DNA from: Macrothele yani
Lineage: Eukaryota > Arthropoda > Arachnida > Araneae > Macrothelidae
NCBI GenBank assembly: GCA_039090855.1
Contig: CM077027.1
Location: 106,367,187 to 106,431,186, forward strand
Length of the DNA: 64,000 nucleotides
Direction: 5' to 3'
Shown here piece after piece: positions 19,553-31,454 of the stretch. A model generated the notes under the pieces. It searched no databases and was not told the DNA's origin. It saw nothing but the letters and a program-made list of their open reading frames with translations. Each line of letters opens with the position of its first letter. Within the stretch, counting starts at the first letter, position 1. Made by a program: the position numbers and the translations under genes.

Positions 19553-22500
19553 TTACAGACAACGAGGTGTGAATAGGTGACACACATGAAAAGAAAGCGC
19601 CGGCACCAAGTCGCACAAGCATTGTTCCTGGGAAAAACACGTAATCGCTACAGCGCTGCTGTTTGATTACATGTTCGATGCGTGCATTCTTTATATCCAG
19701 GTGATGGAAACAAACGCATCGAAATCTTTCTATTAATCAGGATTCAACTTGTCGGTGTATATTTATCTTGGCCTCTACCTCTTGGGGAATTCAGCAGACT
19801 TGGGCAAAGAATGAAACTTTTTTCTTACTACATAAACACTTTGCTCAAACGAAAATGAAAGCATAGTTTCGCATTTAGAAGTGAGCTGGAAGATATACAC
19901 ACAGAGCCTAAAAGTTTCTGCTATCACCTTTAAAACATTTCCCATGTGTTCAAGACATGCGTGAGGAAGAGAAAGTGAACATTTTCATTTCTGGGATGTG
20001 TTCTTAAAATACTGTTGTCTATCTTAGAGCAGCACTAAACATAGTCTTCCACTTTCACATGACTTTCTTCAACACCTAACCTAAAAATGCGAGTAAAACA
20101 AAAGAAATAGCTATAGCCTCTTACACTATCCAAGCAAGATAAGGAAGATGTGAACAGATGGGCTTTTCTGGAAAAAACTTTTGCGTCTTTTCATGACTAA
20201 AGAAAATGCATAAGTAGAAGGAGTAGTTTTTCGCGATCAGAAGAGGTTCAGACAATTTGAAAAGAGGAAAGTCAACCGGCAGGGAAAATAAATGTATGAT
20301 AAAATGATTTTTTCTGAATTTTTAGATTTCACCTCCCAGGACAATAAGTTTTCTTAACTGGCTGATACTTTTTCGACTTCATGTGCGGTTGCAGAACAAC
20401 GAATCCTTTCTTCTTTCATTTCCTATATCTTATTTTCTGGATAATGTGGGAAGTTTCAACTTATTTTTTGACTTCTGGCATTTCACGGAAGTGTGTAAAA
20501 GGGATGCTTGCGACAAAGGAAGATTTAGACATTGTCGAGAGAACAGCTAAGTGAGGATTTCAATGGAAAAGAGCATCGCATTTCAACGCTGAGTCGTTGA
20601 ATAATGCATTGACGGATTGGCTTTTTATCGTGCATATCATCAGATACTTTCTTCCGCAGCACAACAACTGCGCCCTGTACAGTATCGTTTATTCAGTATC
20701 TCATTGATGAATAGAAATTGAACTTTGCGCTGGAATCACAATCGATTAATTAAATATCGATATGAGACAGAGGCATCTGTCGTGAAACAATGTTTGTAGG
20801 TAGTGGAATAAATTATTTTATCCATTGATATTTCTTACGCGTTTCTGTTCCGGATATTTGTGTGAGAAAATGGCCTTGCGGACAAATGTTCAACACCTTT
20901 TGCTAAAGCGGGGAATCGGAGTTTATGAAGATTTATCTCACCAGCTGTTCTTCATAAATTTCCTATTTGTTTGCTGAAGACGGTCGGAATTAAAGCATCT
21001 TTCTACATGTCTGCACAAGTATGAAACAGAACCCGCTTCACTAATTACAAAATAAAGCTTCTTGGTCTTGCTGTTTGCTTTTATTCATTCTTCCTCCTTT
21101 CCTCTCACAAGCATGCAAACCATTCAAAAAGCGCTCTTACAGTCTTTAATTACCTTGTCATTATCCGATTCCTCCGCTCTTTCAATCCACATCTACGTTC
21201 CACCCACCCTTTACCGGCCCTCCGTAATTTTCTTCGCATTTCGAGAGAAACTTCAATGCTAGGCGTCAGTTTGCGTACTCAATAAATTTTGCTGCCGGAT
21301 CGTACTGGGCCAACAGCTGTTTTAAAGCATTCTTAGAGAACAACAAAGTTTAGGCATTCTGTTTTTGAAACCAAGCGTCAATAAATTCATTTAAATAGCT
21401 TCAAGAATTAATATTATTCCTCATGCATTCTCTGATGTGTTAAAAATAGCCTTCATTGAGGATAAAAACTTTTGAGGAAGTTATAAAGTTACCGAAAAAC
21501 GCTGCTTAGAGTTGGAGCAAATTTTAAGATCTAGATCTTCGGAGCATAAATCCAATGAACAGCAGTTTATAAATAACAAGCTCAAAAAGATAGTAACTCC
21601 TAACTTTACCAGACGTAAAAAACTGCATCTACGCAATACAGGAACTGAAAAAGACAACTCAATGAGGAAGGCACGAACTTGATTTGAGAAAATTAAGGAT
21701 GTTGCGATTGACATTCCCACTTGTCAATTGCAACAGCATGAAGTTAAGAGAGAACCCATATAAATCTCACTTTTGTATGAACTCAAAAAAGAAGCATATG
21801 TTGAGGCGAAAATGTGCAAAATGTCTATCCTTTTGTTTTGATTTGTACAGTGTTTTGTCAGTCAGTGCGACAATTACGCGTCTGTAAATGCTTCTTCATG
21901 TACACTGCTCGAAATAGTAAATGCCACAAGTCGAAAGATTTGGCAGAGCGCCATGCAGATCTATGGGTATATGTCAAGAGTTGCGCACGTAAATGATCAC
22001 AGTTACTAGCCAATTACATGCTAGGTGATTGAGGTAAACGAGGAAAATGGCTCAGTGAGGCAAGATTTGGTCGTCTTCACCTGGGAATGTGGACCCCTGA
22101 TTCGGAGTGGTCTCGGTGGCGCTGGCTGGGTAATGTCATCTGGTATCCTACCATCATACGGACACCTCTAGCAAAGGCTCGATCAAAGGGCTACATGCAG
22201 TGATTCCTACATTCCATCACGGCGGAAACATTTTGGCATGCACATTCTTCTCTTTGTAAAACTTCAAGGGCTGTTCGCTGTGAATGAATGTATCAGTGTC
22301 GTGCTTACTTGCCAATCTAAGCTATTTGCGAAGCCGTTAACTTTTAACTTGTACCTCGTAGAAGCTGCAGACTTAACGAAGCATTTGCGAAGTTTCTAAT
22401 TAAACACTTTAAAGTACACGGTTAAGGATAAATAATCAACAAAAACAGTATACTTCTAAATTGAACGTCAAAGCTGTATCCCTATTCAGTCACGTTAAGG

Positions 22501-23128
22501 AAGAACAATGTTGAGGTTATGCAATGTTAAGGAACTCGCCATGACTTAAGATGGAGACAAATGCATATGCAATGCAGCCTTCTGCTCATAGATGACGCTG
22601 AAAATCGCATTATTTTGGGGACTTCTTATTGTGCGGTTCTTAGTTTTGTAAATTAATTTCGTGATGTCTTTCCCTTATCACACAGATGGTGATTTCTGAA
22701 AAAGCTTCTGTCAGCATCTTAGATTATCAGCACCTGATTTCTGATTAACATAAGTTTCCGGGTAGAAAAGCCGATAACTGTAATGTAAGTGACTTAAAAA
22801 TTCCCTGACATCCTAAACAAAAGTATATAACAGCTCAGCTGTTACTGTTCGTAGGAAAAGTTTTAATATTCAAGAAAAAAGGTAAGTAAGTGCCACGTTT
22901 CTACAACTTGACGTACGTAGAGCGCCGCCTATTAACGATACGCAACACTACTCCAACACGCGGATATTTAATTTTAAAATATTTCCTATAATGTTTTCCT
23001 AAAAGTTGCAAACCACTGACTATAGTTCAGTGTCTTCTTCATCCGTGTGCCAATTTTCACGAGTCAGGAAGTATTTCTTGTATGTGAATTTATGTAACTC
23101 TGTTTCCACCATTGCAAGTATACCGTCG
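19553..23128. other. 3.6 kb without recognisable gene or repeat
   Basis: AT-rich, no long reading frame, no transposase block, no LTR, SINE or inverted end that I recognise. The more GC-balanced stretch 22050-22200 (containing GGTCTCGGTGGCGCTGGCTGGG) stands out in composition but gives no convincing peptide. Could be intron, intergenic DNA or old decayed repeats. Confidence 0.45.
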
Positions 23129-23155
23129 TATTTTTACTTGACGTCCACCTTAACA
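23129..23155. repeat. Solo end of MITE family B
   Basis: TTTTTACTTGACGTCCACCTTAAC matches the terminal 20 bases of the inverted-repeat element at 24382-24814 (TTAAGGTGGACRTCAAGTA). Only one end is present. Confidence 0.6.
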
Positions 23156-23205
23156 GGACACAATTACTAGCCTTTAGCTCGCTATATTAGAAATCGTAAT
23201 CTACA

Positions 23206-23430
23206 TACACTGTCGAGTCACATTATTGTAACCACCAGCTAATTTCCAAAGTAATCGCCGTGTGCAGCGCGGGCAGCAGCTAGACGGACTGAGAGTGACT
23301 CAGTAAGGTGCTGGAAGGTGTTCGCAGGTATGTGGAGCCATTCTGTCTGCAGTACATCTGACAGCTGCTTGTGGGTGAGTGGTGGAGGATCCTAGAGCGG
23401 ACAACACGATCCAGGTGGACCCACAAATGC
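23206..23430 (-). pseudogene. Tc1-like transposase C-terminal remnant
   Basis: The stretch starts ACTGTCGAGTCACATTATTGTAACCACC, which is the inverted end of a Tc1 subgroup. The minus strand then reads a decayed C-terminus, with CGSTWIVLSALGSSTTHP and CRQNGSTYLRTPSS (around 23420-23310), ending before the element end. Only the last quarter of the element survives. A sister end stands at 40358. Confidence 0.55.
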
Positions 23431-23586
23431 TCAATTGTGCCTCAATTCCACCCACATCTTGCGGGAAACTGCCGCAAGCAGCATTGCGAGAGCAACCACA
23501 ACAATAAATATTAGATTCCCATTTCCTCATGCGGGCGGATCCTTGGAAAATATTTTTTTTTAATTTATATACACAACATAGGTAGG

Positions 23587-23730
23587 TATACAAAAACTGC
23601 AGATATTCACATAAAAAATCGGGGGGGGGTTGACTTATACACGGGATATACAAAAACTGCAAATATTCAGATAAAAATCAGGGGGGGGGGTCGACCTATA
23701 CACGAGTATATACGGTAACTGCCGACGCTG
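23587..23730. repeat. Two 60-bp tandem units with a Tigger/pogo-like end
   Basis: TATACAAAAACTGC begins at 23587 and 23647, an exact 60-bp period, each unit with a run of 9-10 G followed by TTGACTTATACACGGG or TCGACCTATACACGAG. The last unit runs into TATATACGGTAAC, a sequence common at pogo/Tigger-type transposon ends. No transposase is present. Confidence 0.6.
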
Positions 23731-24381
23731 CTGCTGCTGGTGCCGTTGTTTTAGAAATTTTGCGACACTCTTGCTTTCCTAGCTCGCAGCGCAAAACGTT
23801 TGAACACAAAAATATGAAATTTACATCTTTTGTAGAGAATTGTTTGGAGATCACGCTGAAATAAACCGTTTCTCGTTTCTGGTGATACTTCAAGAGCTAT
23901 TATATTTCAAACTTAAGGTAAGCAAAAAGTGCTATCAGGTCGCTTTCCGGACACACTAACAGCAACAGAACCACGAAAATTTGTAGGCATGTAGTAGTAC
24001 CATGACCGAATTTTTGCACTTTGGTGCCCTTTATTTGAATTTCGATTTATTTCACGAGAAATTAAATATCTAAATTTCACAAAATTCTTTATTTCGCGAT
24101 GGGATCCATTTAAAAAACGGATATATGGCAAACTATAAATCACAACGCATTGCAATTTTTACAGCATAAACTTACAACTATCATCCCTTTTTTACAAAAA
24201 AATTAAGAAAAAGTAATTTTCTGATTTTTAAGCATTTTTTAAAGACGCAAAGGAAAGAAACGAACGGCTTGTCTGTCTGCACGATAACCGCAGAGGAAAG
24301 TTCTGGTCCCGTGACCTGCTGCCATGGTGACGCAGAGAATTTGTTAAGCATATGTTTTGTTGGTAAAGCTATCTGTGTTGT
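23731..24381. other. No gene seen
   Basis: Contains a short CTG-type triplet run (GCTGCTGCTGCTGG at 23727-23740). Otherwise featureless. Confidence 0.45.
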
Positions 24382-24814
24382 TTAAGGTGGACATCAAGTA
24401 ATTTTGCTTCCTATTCTTCCAATGGAAAACTTTCTGTACACATTTTCTTCACAATTAGTGCGTTCCCAAGGATGAAAATTTGAACATCGATTAAAATAGC
24501 TTCATTTTATAACTTGGAATACTTAATATTTTCTAAAACATAACCATAATTATGCAGTCCAACATTTCTTTGTCTACCGACGTCATCAAAGTACAGGTCG
24601 CGCCGTCTTTTTTTTTGGTTCCCACACCACCAAAGAAAAGTTAATGATTTTTAATATAATTATGGTTATGTTTTAGAAAATATTAAGTATTATAAGTTAT
24701 AATATGAAGTTATTTTAATCGATGTTCAAATTTTCATCCCTGATTGTGAAGGAAATGTGTACAAAAGTGTTTCCATTGGAAGTATAGGAAGCAAAATTAC
24801 TTGACGTCCACCTA
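24382..24814. mobile_element. MITE family B with about 175-bp inverted arms
   Basis: Palindromic element: arm 24382-24555 runs TTAAGGTGGACATCAAGTAATTTTG to CTAAAACATAACCATAATTA, and arm 24650-24814 is its inverted copy. The centre of about 95 bp contains CATCAAAGTACAGGTCGCGCC. No coding capacity. A third, partial copy ends the window at 63833-64000 and a solo end is at 23129. Non-autonomous DNA element of unidentified superfamily. Confidence 0.85.
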
Positions 24815-25040
24815 GCACAACGGTTTACGGTTTACGGAAATGCTTTTTGGACCGCTTTTGTTTTCCTTAGTGGTAAATTTAGTAAGTGCTTTAAGTTCAA
24901 ACGACAAAATTCCGACCTTCCAAAAATTAACGACAGTAAAAATACCTCTGAATTTTCAGAATAACAAGCCTTATTTGCTTAGACATGCAATAAAAATTGA
25001 AATTTATATGAATTTTCCAGTTTCTGTTTCATGTGATATA

Positions 25041-25125
25041 CTTGGAGATCGGGCTGCAGGGCCCGAGCGCTACTCTACAAACGAGCGTAGCGAGCCTAGA
25101 GGCGCAGCCCCTAGTGATATTTAAA
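25041..25125. repeat. GC-rich motif block
   Basis: ATCGGGCTGCAGGGCCCGAGCGCTACTC and GAGCGTAGCGAGCCTAGAGG followed by CGCAGCCCCTAGTGAT. The near-palindromic GAGCGTAGCGAGC and the GCGCAGCCCC string stand out against AT-rich surroundings and look like the end of a repeat. Ending in CTAGT recalls Helitron 3' ends, but no matching 5' end is identified. Confidence 0.35.
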
Positions 25126-26611
25126 ATCGTTAGTTCATGGGTATTCACCTAAGTTTTAAATTAGGAATGAAATTATGTCGAAAACTGGAAGTGAGATTTT
25201 TTAACGATCATGATGTTTACCTATAACGAAAGTATGAGAAAGTAAGAGCTACTAACTATTTGAGGGGAAGTAAGGAACTTTTCAACTCAAAAGTGCATAA
25301 TTTCAAGGCTCGTCCTCCCAGATAAAAAAGCTTGCTATGTTCCTGCTCTTTCGTATATCTACTGTATTATCGCTCTCAGCTCTATGCACCTTACACAACA
25401 CCAATACAGCGTATCGTACTGCACTAACCTTTTATTGACCTCTGGCTTGCTGTCACGATGTCAACTTTGAAAACTCGTCGGGAGAAATAATGTGTCGTTA
25501 AGTCAGAAAAACTTATAATGAGAAAAAAACAAAGTTACATGAAAACAGAAAAGCTAAAAAGAAAATTAAATTAGATGTATACGACACATTTTTAGGACCC
25601 TTTTAAAAAATTTCTTTCACTCAATATTTGAACCTCTTTTTAACACCTCAAAGATCTCTTGTTCTTTTTTCTTGGGTTACTGAATCTTTGACACCTAACC
25701 CAGTTTCTCCTTCTTGAGTCTCTACCATTTGATTGGCGTTTTCCCTTATGATATTTTTTTCCTTCCCCCAGTTCTTTCTTTTATTTCCTAAAAGAATACG
25801 TGATATCAGGGTGCACCTTCTCCTAGGATTACTTTACAGTTTCTTCCAACTCGGATCTTTTGCCCAACATAGTCTATATGTGATGTTCTTGCTTCACTTA
25901 CATAAGTGATAAAGTGTGTGAGGCACATGTCTCTAATTTAACCGTTCTTCCTATGTTCATGTATAAAGTATGTTACTTCTCCGTTAGATTTCTTTCTGAA
26001 CGGCACATCGACTTCCTCGAATCTTCTTAAACCTTTTGCAACGACTGACAGAAAATTGAAGGTAAACACATAATGTCTTATCGAGTGCGTAGAGTCATAG
26101 TACGACGAAAGATGATTTACTGATTGAATTTGAACCGCTTGTTATATTGATGATCTGTACGCTGCATAAATTTAAAATACAAAATTAATAATGTGATTCA
26201 GATTGCAAGCTCTTGGAGTCATTCAAAGAGAAAGTATGTTGACGTTTTAATGAAGTTGTATTTTGACTTACGTCGAGAAAATAACAGGAAGATTAGATCG
26301 TTACGTAAATGTTCTTTCTCAAACGGCTCATAAAGAAGTACTATTGCTTAGAATAAAATATTGTGGATACACCAAAATTGAGTGGGAGCAAATACGTGTA
26401 AGACTTTATAAGATAATAATCCAGAGGTTGTTGTTTTTTTATATACAGGAGTAAATGGGATCATACAAGATTTGCCGAGCTTTTCACTCGCCCCCCCCCA
26501 AAAAAAAGAGAAAGAAAAAAGGAAAGTTAAAAAGGAACCACATATCATTTGCTGAGAAATCATTCGTTAACACGTGACGTACGACAGAATTGATGATGCC
26601 AAGTCGGTAAG
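25126..26611. other. No gene; one dispersed short repeat
   Basis: A 45-bp stretch at 25464-25515 (AAAACTCGTCGGGAGAAATAATG then TGTCGTTAAGTCAGAAAAAC) recurs at 45205-45255 with a few changes. The remainder shows pyrimidine-rich runs and no assignable feature. Confidence 0.45.
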
Positions 26612-26613
26612 TA

Positions 26614-27821
26614 TTGGGAGTATGCAAAAGTTTCCGCCGTCCCCGCTAGCGGGCGCTGTAGGTGCGTAACCGACCGGTAACCCGTGCGATCAGTTCGTAC
26701 ATGAAGCCAAGCGTGGCGGTCGATAAAGTTCATTTGCGGCACTGTTTGTTATTGATGTTTAATTTACGAAAAAGTGCGAGTGAACCATAGGTTGAATATG
26801 TCAGGCGTATGGCGAAAAAGTGATGGGTGAACGGACGTGTCAAGAATGTTTTGCCAGGTTTGAGAAAGGTGATCTAAGCTTGGAAAACAAGCCACGTGCA
26901 GATAGATTGCAGGAACTCGAAGACGAGGAGATGGAGTCCCTGTTGCAAGAGGATGCCACACAATCGACCACGCAATTGGCGAAACGTTTGAAAGTGATTC
27001 AATCGACGGCGGTACGGCGTCTACAGGCCTTGGGGAAGATCCAGAAGATCGGTAAGTGGGTTTCGCATACTTTAACGGAATGTAATATTGGGCAACGATT
27101 AGGCATCTGCATGTTGCTGCTGAAGAAGTTTCAAGGGAAGAATTTTTGTGGAAGGTTGTCACCGGGGAAGAAAAATGGGTCCATTGCGCAACCCCGTACG
27201 CAAACGATCCTGGTTCGATCTAGGCCAGCCATCAACATCCACTGCAAAACAGGATATCCACGGGGGAAAGGTGCTGTTATGTGTATGTGTGTAGTGGGAT
27301 ATCATGCATGGAGTGCTGTGCTTTTAACTGTTGAAACCGGGCGAAACAGTCACTGCACAACGATATAGCGATCAGTTGATGAAACTGAGCACTGCAATCG
27401 AGCAAAACCGCCCATGGACAGGTAAAGGACGCCGCCCAGTCATCCTGTTACACGATAATGCGAGACCACATTTCGATGCCACCACGAAATCAGCCCTTGA
27501 ATAGTTACACCGGGAGGATTTACCGCACCCGGCGTAATCCCAGGACATTGCACCCTCAGACTTTCATCTGTTTCGCTCTATGAAACATGCCCTAGCCCAA
27601 CAGCGGTTCACCACAATTCCATAGGTGGAAAATTTCGTCACTGCATTCTTCAGCTCAAAACCCGAGTTCTTTTATCACAGGGGCCTCATTCGTTGCCTGA
27701 AAAATGGCAAAAGGTCATTGATGCTAACGGCCAATGTTTCGTTGAATAAATGTGTACTGATTTCCTAATTGTTCCTGTCTCCTTTCTCTATAAAACGGCG
27801 GCAACTTTTGCATACCCCTAA
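26614..27821 (+). mobile_element. Mariner transposon, full length but inactive
   Basis: 1.21 kb between TA dinucleotides (26612-26613 and 27822-27823). Inverted ends of about 27 bp: TTGGGAGTATGCAAAAGTTTCC (26614-26635), and on the complement of 27800-27821 TTAGGGGTATGCAAAAGTTG, continuing CCGCCGT in both. A related solo end lies at 28218-28240. The transposase relic fills the interior. Confidence 0.92.
26797..27749 (+). pseudogene. Mariner transposase pseudogene
   Basis: Starts near ATG 26797. Blocks: CFARFEKGDLSLENKPRADRLQELEDEE (26850-26930) and QSTTQLAKRLKVIQSTAVRRLQALGKIQK (26970-27040), the two helix-turn-helix DNA-binding parts; WVSHTLTECN near 27060; the catalytic strand VTGEEKWVH near 27160, where the first catalytic aspartate is now glutamate; RKRSWFDLGQPSTST (27202-27245); LLHDNARPH near 27447 with the second aspartate; and AQDIAPSDFHLF near 27545 with the third. 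The end reads LPEKWQKVIDANGQCFVE, the family C-terminus. Several frameshifts and stops. Confidence 0.9.
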
Positions 27822-27837
27822 TAGTAGTGTTAAGCAT

Positions 27838-28105
27838 TTGTAGGTGTTGGTTAATTGGGAAAACTTTCGACTCCGGAGCAGAAGGATGTGAGTTCGAGTC
27901 TCTCTGCCGGCATATTCGGGTTTTCACATTAGCGCCCAAATGTAAAGTGGATTTATTGATCGTTAGGTTCTTCGAAAAATGTGTGATGTTTTTCCACACA
28001 TCGTCTAGAATTAATGAGAATTCCGTCTTCGCTTCGAAAAATATGTGATGCTTTTACCACACGTGGTCTGAAATTAATGTCAATTCCTTCTTCCCCAAAA
28101 AATTA
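27838..28105 (+). mobile_element. tRNA-derived SINE (family C)
   Basis: The head has box A-like TTGGTTAATTGGG and box B GAGTTCGAGTCTC at 27890, then a tail made of two similar units of about 62 bp: AAAAATGTGTGATG (27976) and AAAATATGTGATGC (28037), each ending with AATTAATG and a TTCTTC-type run. The second unit matches 2158-2230. No clear target duplication. Confidence 0.65.
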
Positions 28106-28217
28106 CTTGAAGCATGGATTGCGGCGTAACCCGGGATTTCGTGCTCTCACCTTTCTCGAGTAGAAGTACATGTGAAGTACTACAGAAGTGATACATGTCA
28201 AGACGGCAAGTAACAGT

Positions 28218-28240
28218 AAGTATTAGGAGTATGCAAAGCA
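28218..28240 (+). repeat. Solo mariner inverted end
   Basis: GTAAGTATTAGGAGTATGCAAAG matches the end of the mariner at 26614 (AGTATTGGGAGTATGCAAAAG). The rest of this copy is missing. Confidence 0.6.
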
Positions 28241-28261
28241 CTTGTAATACATTTATATTAA

Positions 28262-28360
28262 ACACTTGTCCGTGTAGCTTAATTGGGAAGGCTTTCGGTT
28301 CCGGAGCAGAAGGATGTGGATTTGAGTCTCCCCATCGGCAAAATTGGGTTTCACAACCAC
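28262..28360 (+). mobile_element. Second family C SINE head
   Basis: TGTAGCTTAATTGGGAAGGC (box A) and GGATTTGAGTCTCCCC (degenerate box B), closely matching 27846-27910 including CCGGAGCAGAAGGATGTG. The tail is not preserved. Confidence 0.7.
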
Positions 28361-28694
28361 TGTATTGAATTTAATTGATGTACTCATCAGTGCACGTCTT
28401 CTATTCACTTCCTTATTATTTTCATGCTCCTTTGACAGGATGCTGCCCATCCATTCCTGTTCTAGCCATTGGCTGCACTTCACAGGAGCTTGTAATCAGC
28501 TCTGAGCACCCTTGCTTTGTTCCTTTTCCAAGTTGTTTCTTGAATGCAGAATATTTGGATCTTTCTCCTTTCTGTCAAAGCCAATCGTCTCCCTGTCATG
28601 TTTCCTATTTTCAGTTTTTCGGCTTCTAAATCTTCCGAATTGCTTCTTTAAAACTACCAATTCTCGTAGGGTAGACCTCACATTATTTTAATAG

Positions 28695-28696
<2 letters not shown>

Positions 28697-28748
<52 letters not shown>
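28697..28748. repeat. (AT)n microsatellite
   Basis: About 26 uninterrupted AT dinucleotides. Likely length-polymorphic. Confidence 0.98.
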
Positions 28749-28751
<3 letters not shown>

Positions 28752-28795
28752 TGTGTTGCTAACGGGAACGACGTGGCCTTCATTGTTTTCCAGGC

Positions 28796-28985
28796 CACCA
28801 CTGGTGGCGCAGCGGTTTTCTGGGCATTCATCCCTGTGAGCTCGCGCTCCAATACCGGATGAGTCATGGATGGTACACCTGCCTTACGTCACTGGCTGTT
28901 GCCTCTAATCGGAACCAGTGGCCCCAAATTAGGGACGGGTGACTTCTTATAGGCAATTGAACTGCTCACATGGATCATTAAATCC
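28796..28985 (+). mobile_element. tRNA-derived SINE (family A), diverged
   Basis: GCCACCACTGGTGGCGCAGCGG head, box B region decayed (CAATACCGGATGAG), body with CCAGTGGCCCCAAATTAGGG, end with CTGCTCACATGG. Most diverged family A copy in the window, so the family has been active over a long period. Confidence 0.75.
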
Positions 28986-29252
28986 CCAAATCATTAGAAA
29001 GAAGGATTTCATACGGGTTCTCATTTCGTATAGTAGTTGCAAGAGTTTCATAATCGGATTTCGTAAATCTTTTGTACGAGCTTTCGTAAATCGTTTGTAC
29101 GAGCTTGGAAAAGCTTACGAATGATTTGGCTAATGTATCCCAGACAGCGTGTGAGTATTTCATTGAGAATGGCCTGGCCCCAGACATATTGCGAGTGTTT
29201 CATTAAATACCCCAATGTTACAGTTAGTTATTAGCCATTTAACCAGCTAGAA

Positions 29253-29924
29253 CAGCGGTTCCCAACTTTTTTGGCCATGCCTCACCTAAGCATCTCAAAA
29301 ATCGTGATGCGCTCCCCCTGTGACATATAAAATTCTTATTATTCCTAAAATGAACTCCTATCCTCCACGTATAATGAAAAATACATATAATTCTGTGACA
29401 TATAATTGTTATTATTCAAAAAATGAACTCCTATTCACGCGGAGGATAGGAGTTACATATAATTCTTAGTATTCAAAAAATAATTATATGTAACTCCTAT
29501 CCTCTACATATAATGACATATACGTATAATTCTGTGACATATAATTCTTATTATTCAAAAAATGAACTCCTATTGACATGTTCTTTGGAAGCTTGTTAAT
29601 GGCCTAAAAGGCCATTAACAAGCTTCCAAAGAACAGTGGACTTTGAAATGGAGTTTGAAGGATGGTTTTTTCTCTTAGTGGAGCGGAAGTGAGCATGCGC
29701 TAGGAGATTGCAAGCGGGCAGAAATTTTAGAGGTTTCGGGGAGATTCTTCTTGCTCTGGTTTTCAGAAAATAAAAATCACAGATTTTCCTGTGAATTTTT
29801 TTTTTACTTTCTTCTGGCGATCTTAGAAGAAAGTAAAAAAGTATTTAGTGTGCTTATTCTCGAATTGCTCCCCTTAAAAATCAAATTTCCCCCTTACGTC
29901 ACTGGCCTACGTTGGGAACCACTG
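29253..29924. mobile_element. hAT-type MITE
   Basis: 672 bp with ends CAGCGGTTCCCAAC and, on the complement of the right end, CAGTGGTTCCCAAC. Flanked by AGCTAGAA (29245-29252) and GGCTAGAA (29925-29932), an 8-bp duplication with one change. The interior contains three or four copies of GTGACATATAATTCTTATTATTC plus AAAATGAACTCCTATC (29330-29575), a perfect hairpin (29580-29634), and no transposase. It must have been mobilised by a hAT transposase elsewhere. Confidence 0.92.
29580..29634. repeat. Perfect 25-bp hairpin
   Basis: Arms 29580-29604 and 29610-29634 are exact inverted copies (each starts or ends GTTCTTTGGAAGCTTG), loop TAAAA. Lies inside the hAT MITE. Confidence 0.95.
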
Positions 29925-29932
29925 GGCTAGAA

Positions 29933-30379
29933 CGAATTAACTTGCGGTTAGCAATGGGCTGAAATCCACTCGAGCGAATACATTCGCTGTCTAAGAAGTG
30001 GGTCAAATGTGGTTGAAACGAGAAAGCCTGTGCGTTGCTTTCCTATAGCTTTGTTATAAAACCGGGTCATTTAGAGGAATGATTAAGACACTATTCATAT
30101 CTGATTGTTTACCTGACAAAAAGTCTATAACAAAGGCGATAAATTAAGAAAGGAAAGAGAAGATGTGTGAGTCATTTGTTTTTACCCAGTGGCATGATAT
30201 CCGTGTCAAGAGGACTGGCCCTTCCCTAAAAATGCCTTGGTTCATGGAACAGAGAATAGAGGAACAGAAGCAAGCTCTTATAACCAGTTGTAGGGTTATG
30301 ATCAATGCTGCTGAGATGAGAGGGGGGGGAGAGTTTATTTGAAAAATTAATTTTTCATCGCATAGAACTCGTGACATGA
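29933..30379. other. No gene seen
   Basis: AT-rich spacer; a G run at 30324-30330. No assignable feature. Confidence 0.45.
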
Positions 30380-31400
30380 AATGCTCCGCATGTAATTCTT
30401 AATTTTTGTCAAATAACTGTTTTGTCTTTAGCGGACGTAAGTGTATACTACAATTTCTGATATATTTGTAGCAATATCCGCGTTTTGAAAACGCGATTGA
30501 ACAAATTATTTTGTCATCAGATACCGCTCGCTACGGAAAATGTTTTGAGAATACTTTCTACTTAAAATAATGCATAGCTTTTCCGCCAGGGGTCGTAATT
30601 TTATGTCATATTTTTCTTGATATCTCTGCTTATAATAGTCCGATTTAAAAAACGATTTCTTTGTCGGAGAGCGTTTCTGATGCGAGAAGCTTTGCATATA
30701 ATTTCAATTTTTTCTTAACGCACAAATTTACCTCCAGATGCAATAAGTCTTTAATTTCGTTTACTGAATATTTACAGCAATATCTGGGCGGCTAAACATC
30801 CGATATAAAAAATTATTTTCAGTCCGATACTAATAATTACGAAAACATTTTGTGTTCATTTTCTACACAAAATAATGCGCAATTTCCCTGCTACGGGACG
30901 CAAATTTTTCATAGGTTTTTTTATCATATCTCTGCTTGTAAAATTCCGATTGAAATTATTAATATCATTCACGATGTGGACAATTTTGCATGTACTCGTG
31001 GTTTTGCAGTTCATTGTTCTGCTGCTAGATGTTGTTATTGTGTATTTTGTATGCAGCAGTATCTACGCTTCTATTAATAGAAATCTTACTGAAAATTTTC
31101 TTTTCCTACTACATGCCATTCACTACAGTGAAGCCGGGGAACATTTTCCTTTTTAAACAATGCTGAGTTTTCCTACTAGGTCGCGTAAATATCAAAACAA
31201 TTTTCTCGTATCATTGCTTCCAACAGACGTATTTGAAAAATTCTTTTTCCTTAGCATAACTTTGCTATGAAACATACTTTCAGCATATCTTCTATTAATA
31301 CTTTCCGTTGTTCAAAATATTTCCTCCAGAGGTCGTCAGCATAAATTTTTACGCTCGTATTTGAAAGAGTTAATTCGATTATAAAAATCCGTTAGGCAAA
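30380..31400. repeat. Degenerate tandem repeat, period about 145 bp
   Basis: Successive blocks near 30430, 30570, 30725, 30870, 31157 and 31320 share an order of motifs: AATAATGCATAG or similar, TTTTCCNCYAGGGGTCGTAA, then TATCTCTGCTT and a TCCGATTTAAAAA-like piece. Spacing is about 140-160 bp, with one unit lost or eroded near 31015. A further unit stands alone at 32547. It looks like an old satellite-type array. Confidence 0.6.
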
Positions 31401-31454
31401 TACTTTTTTTGGTATGCTACTCTTCATTATAAATAGTATAAAGTACAAGTATTG

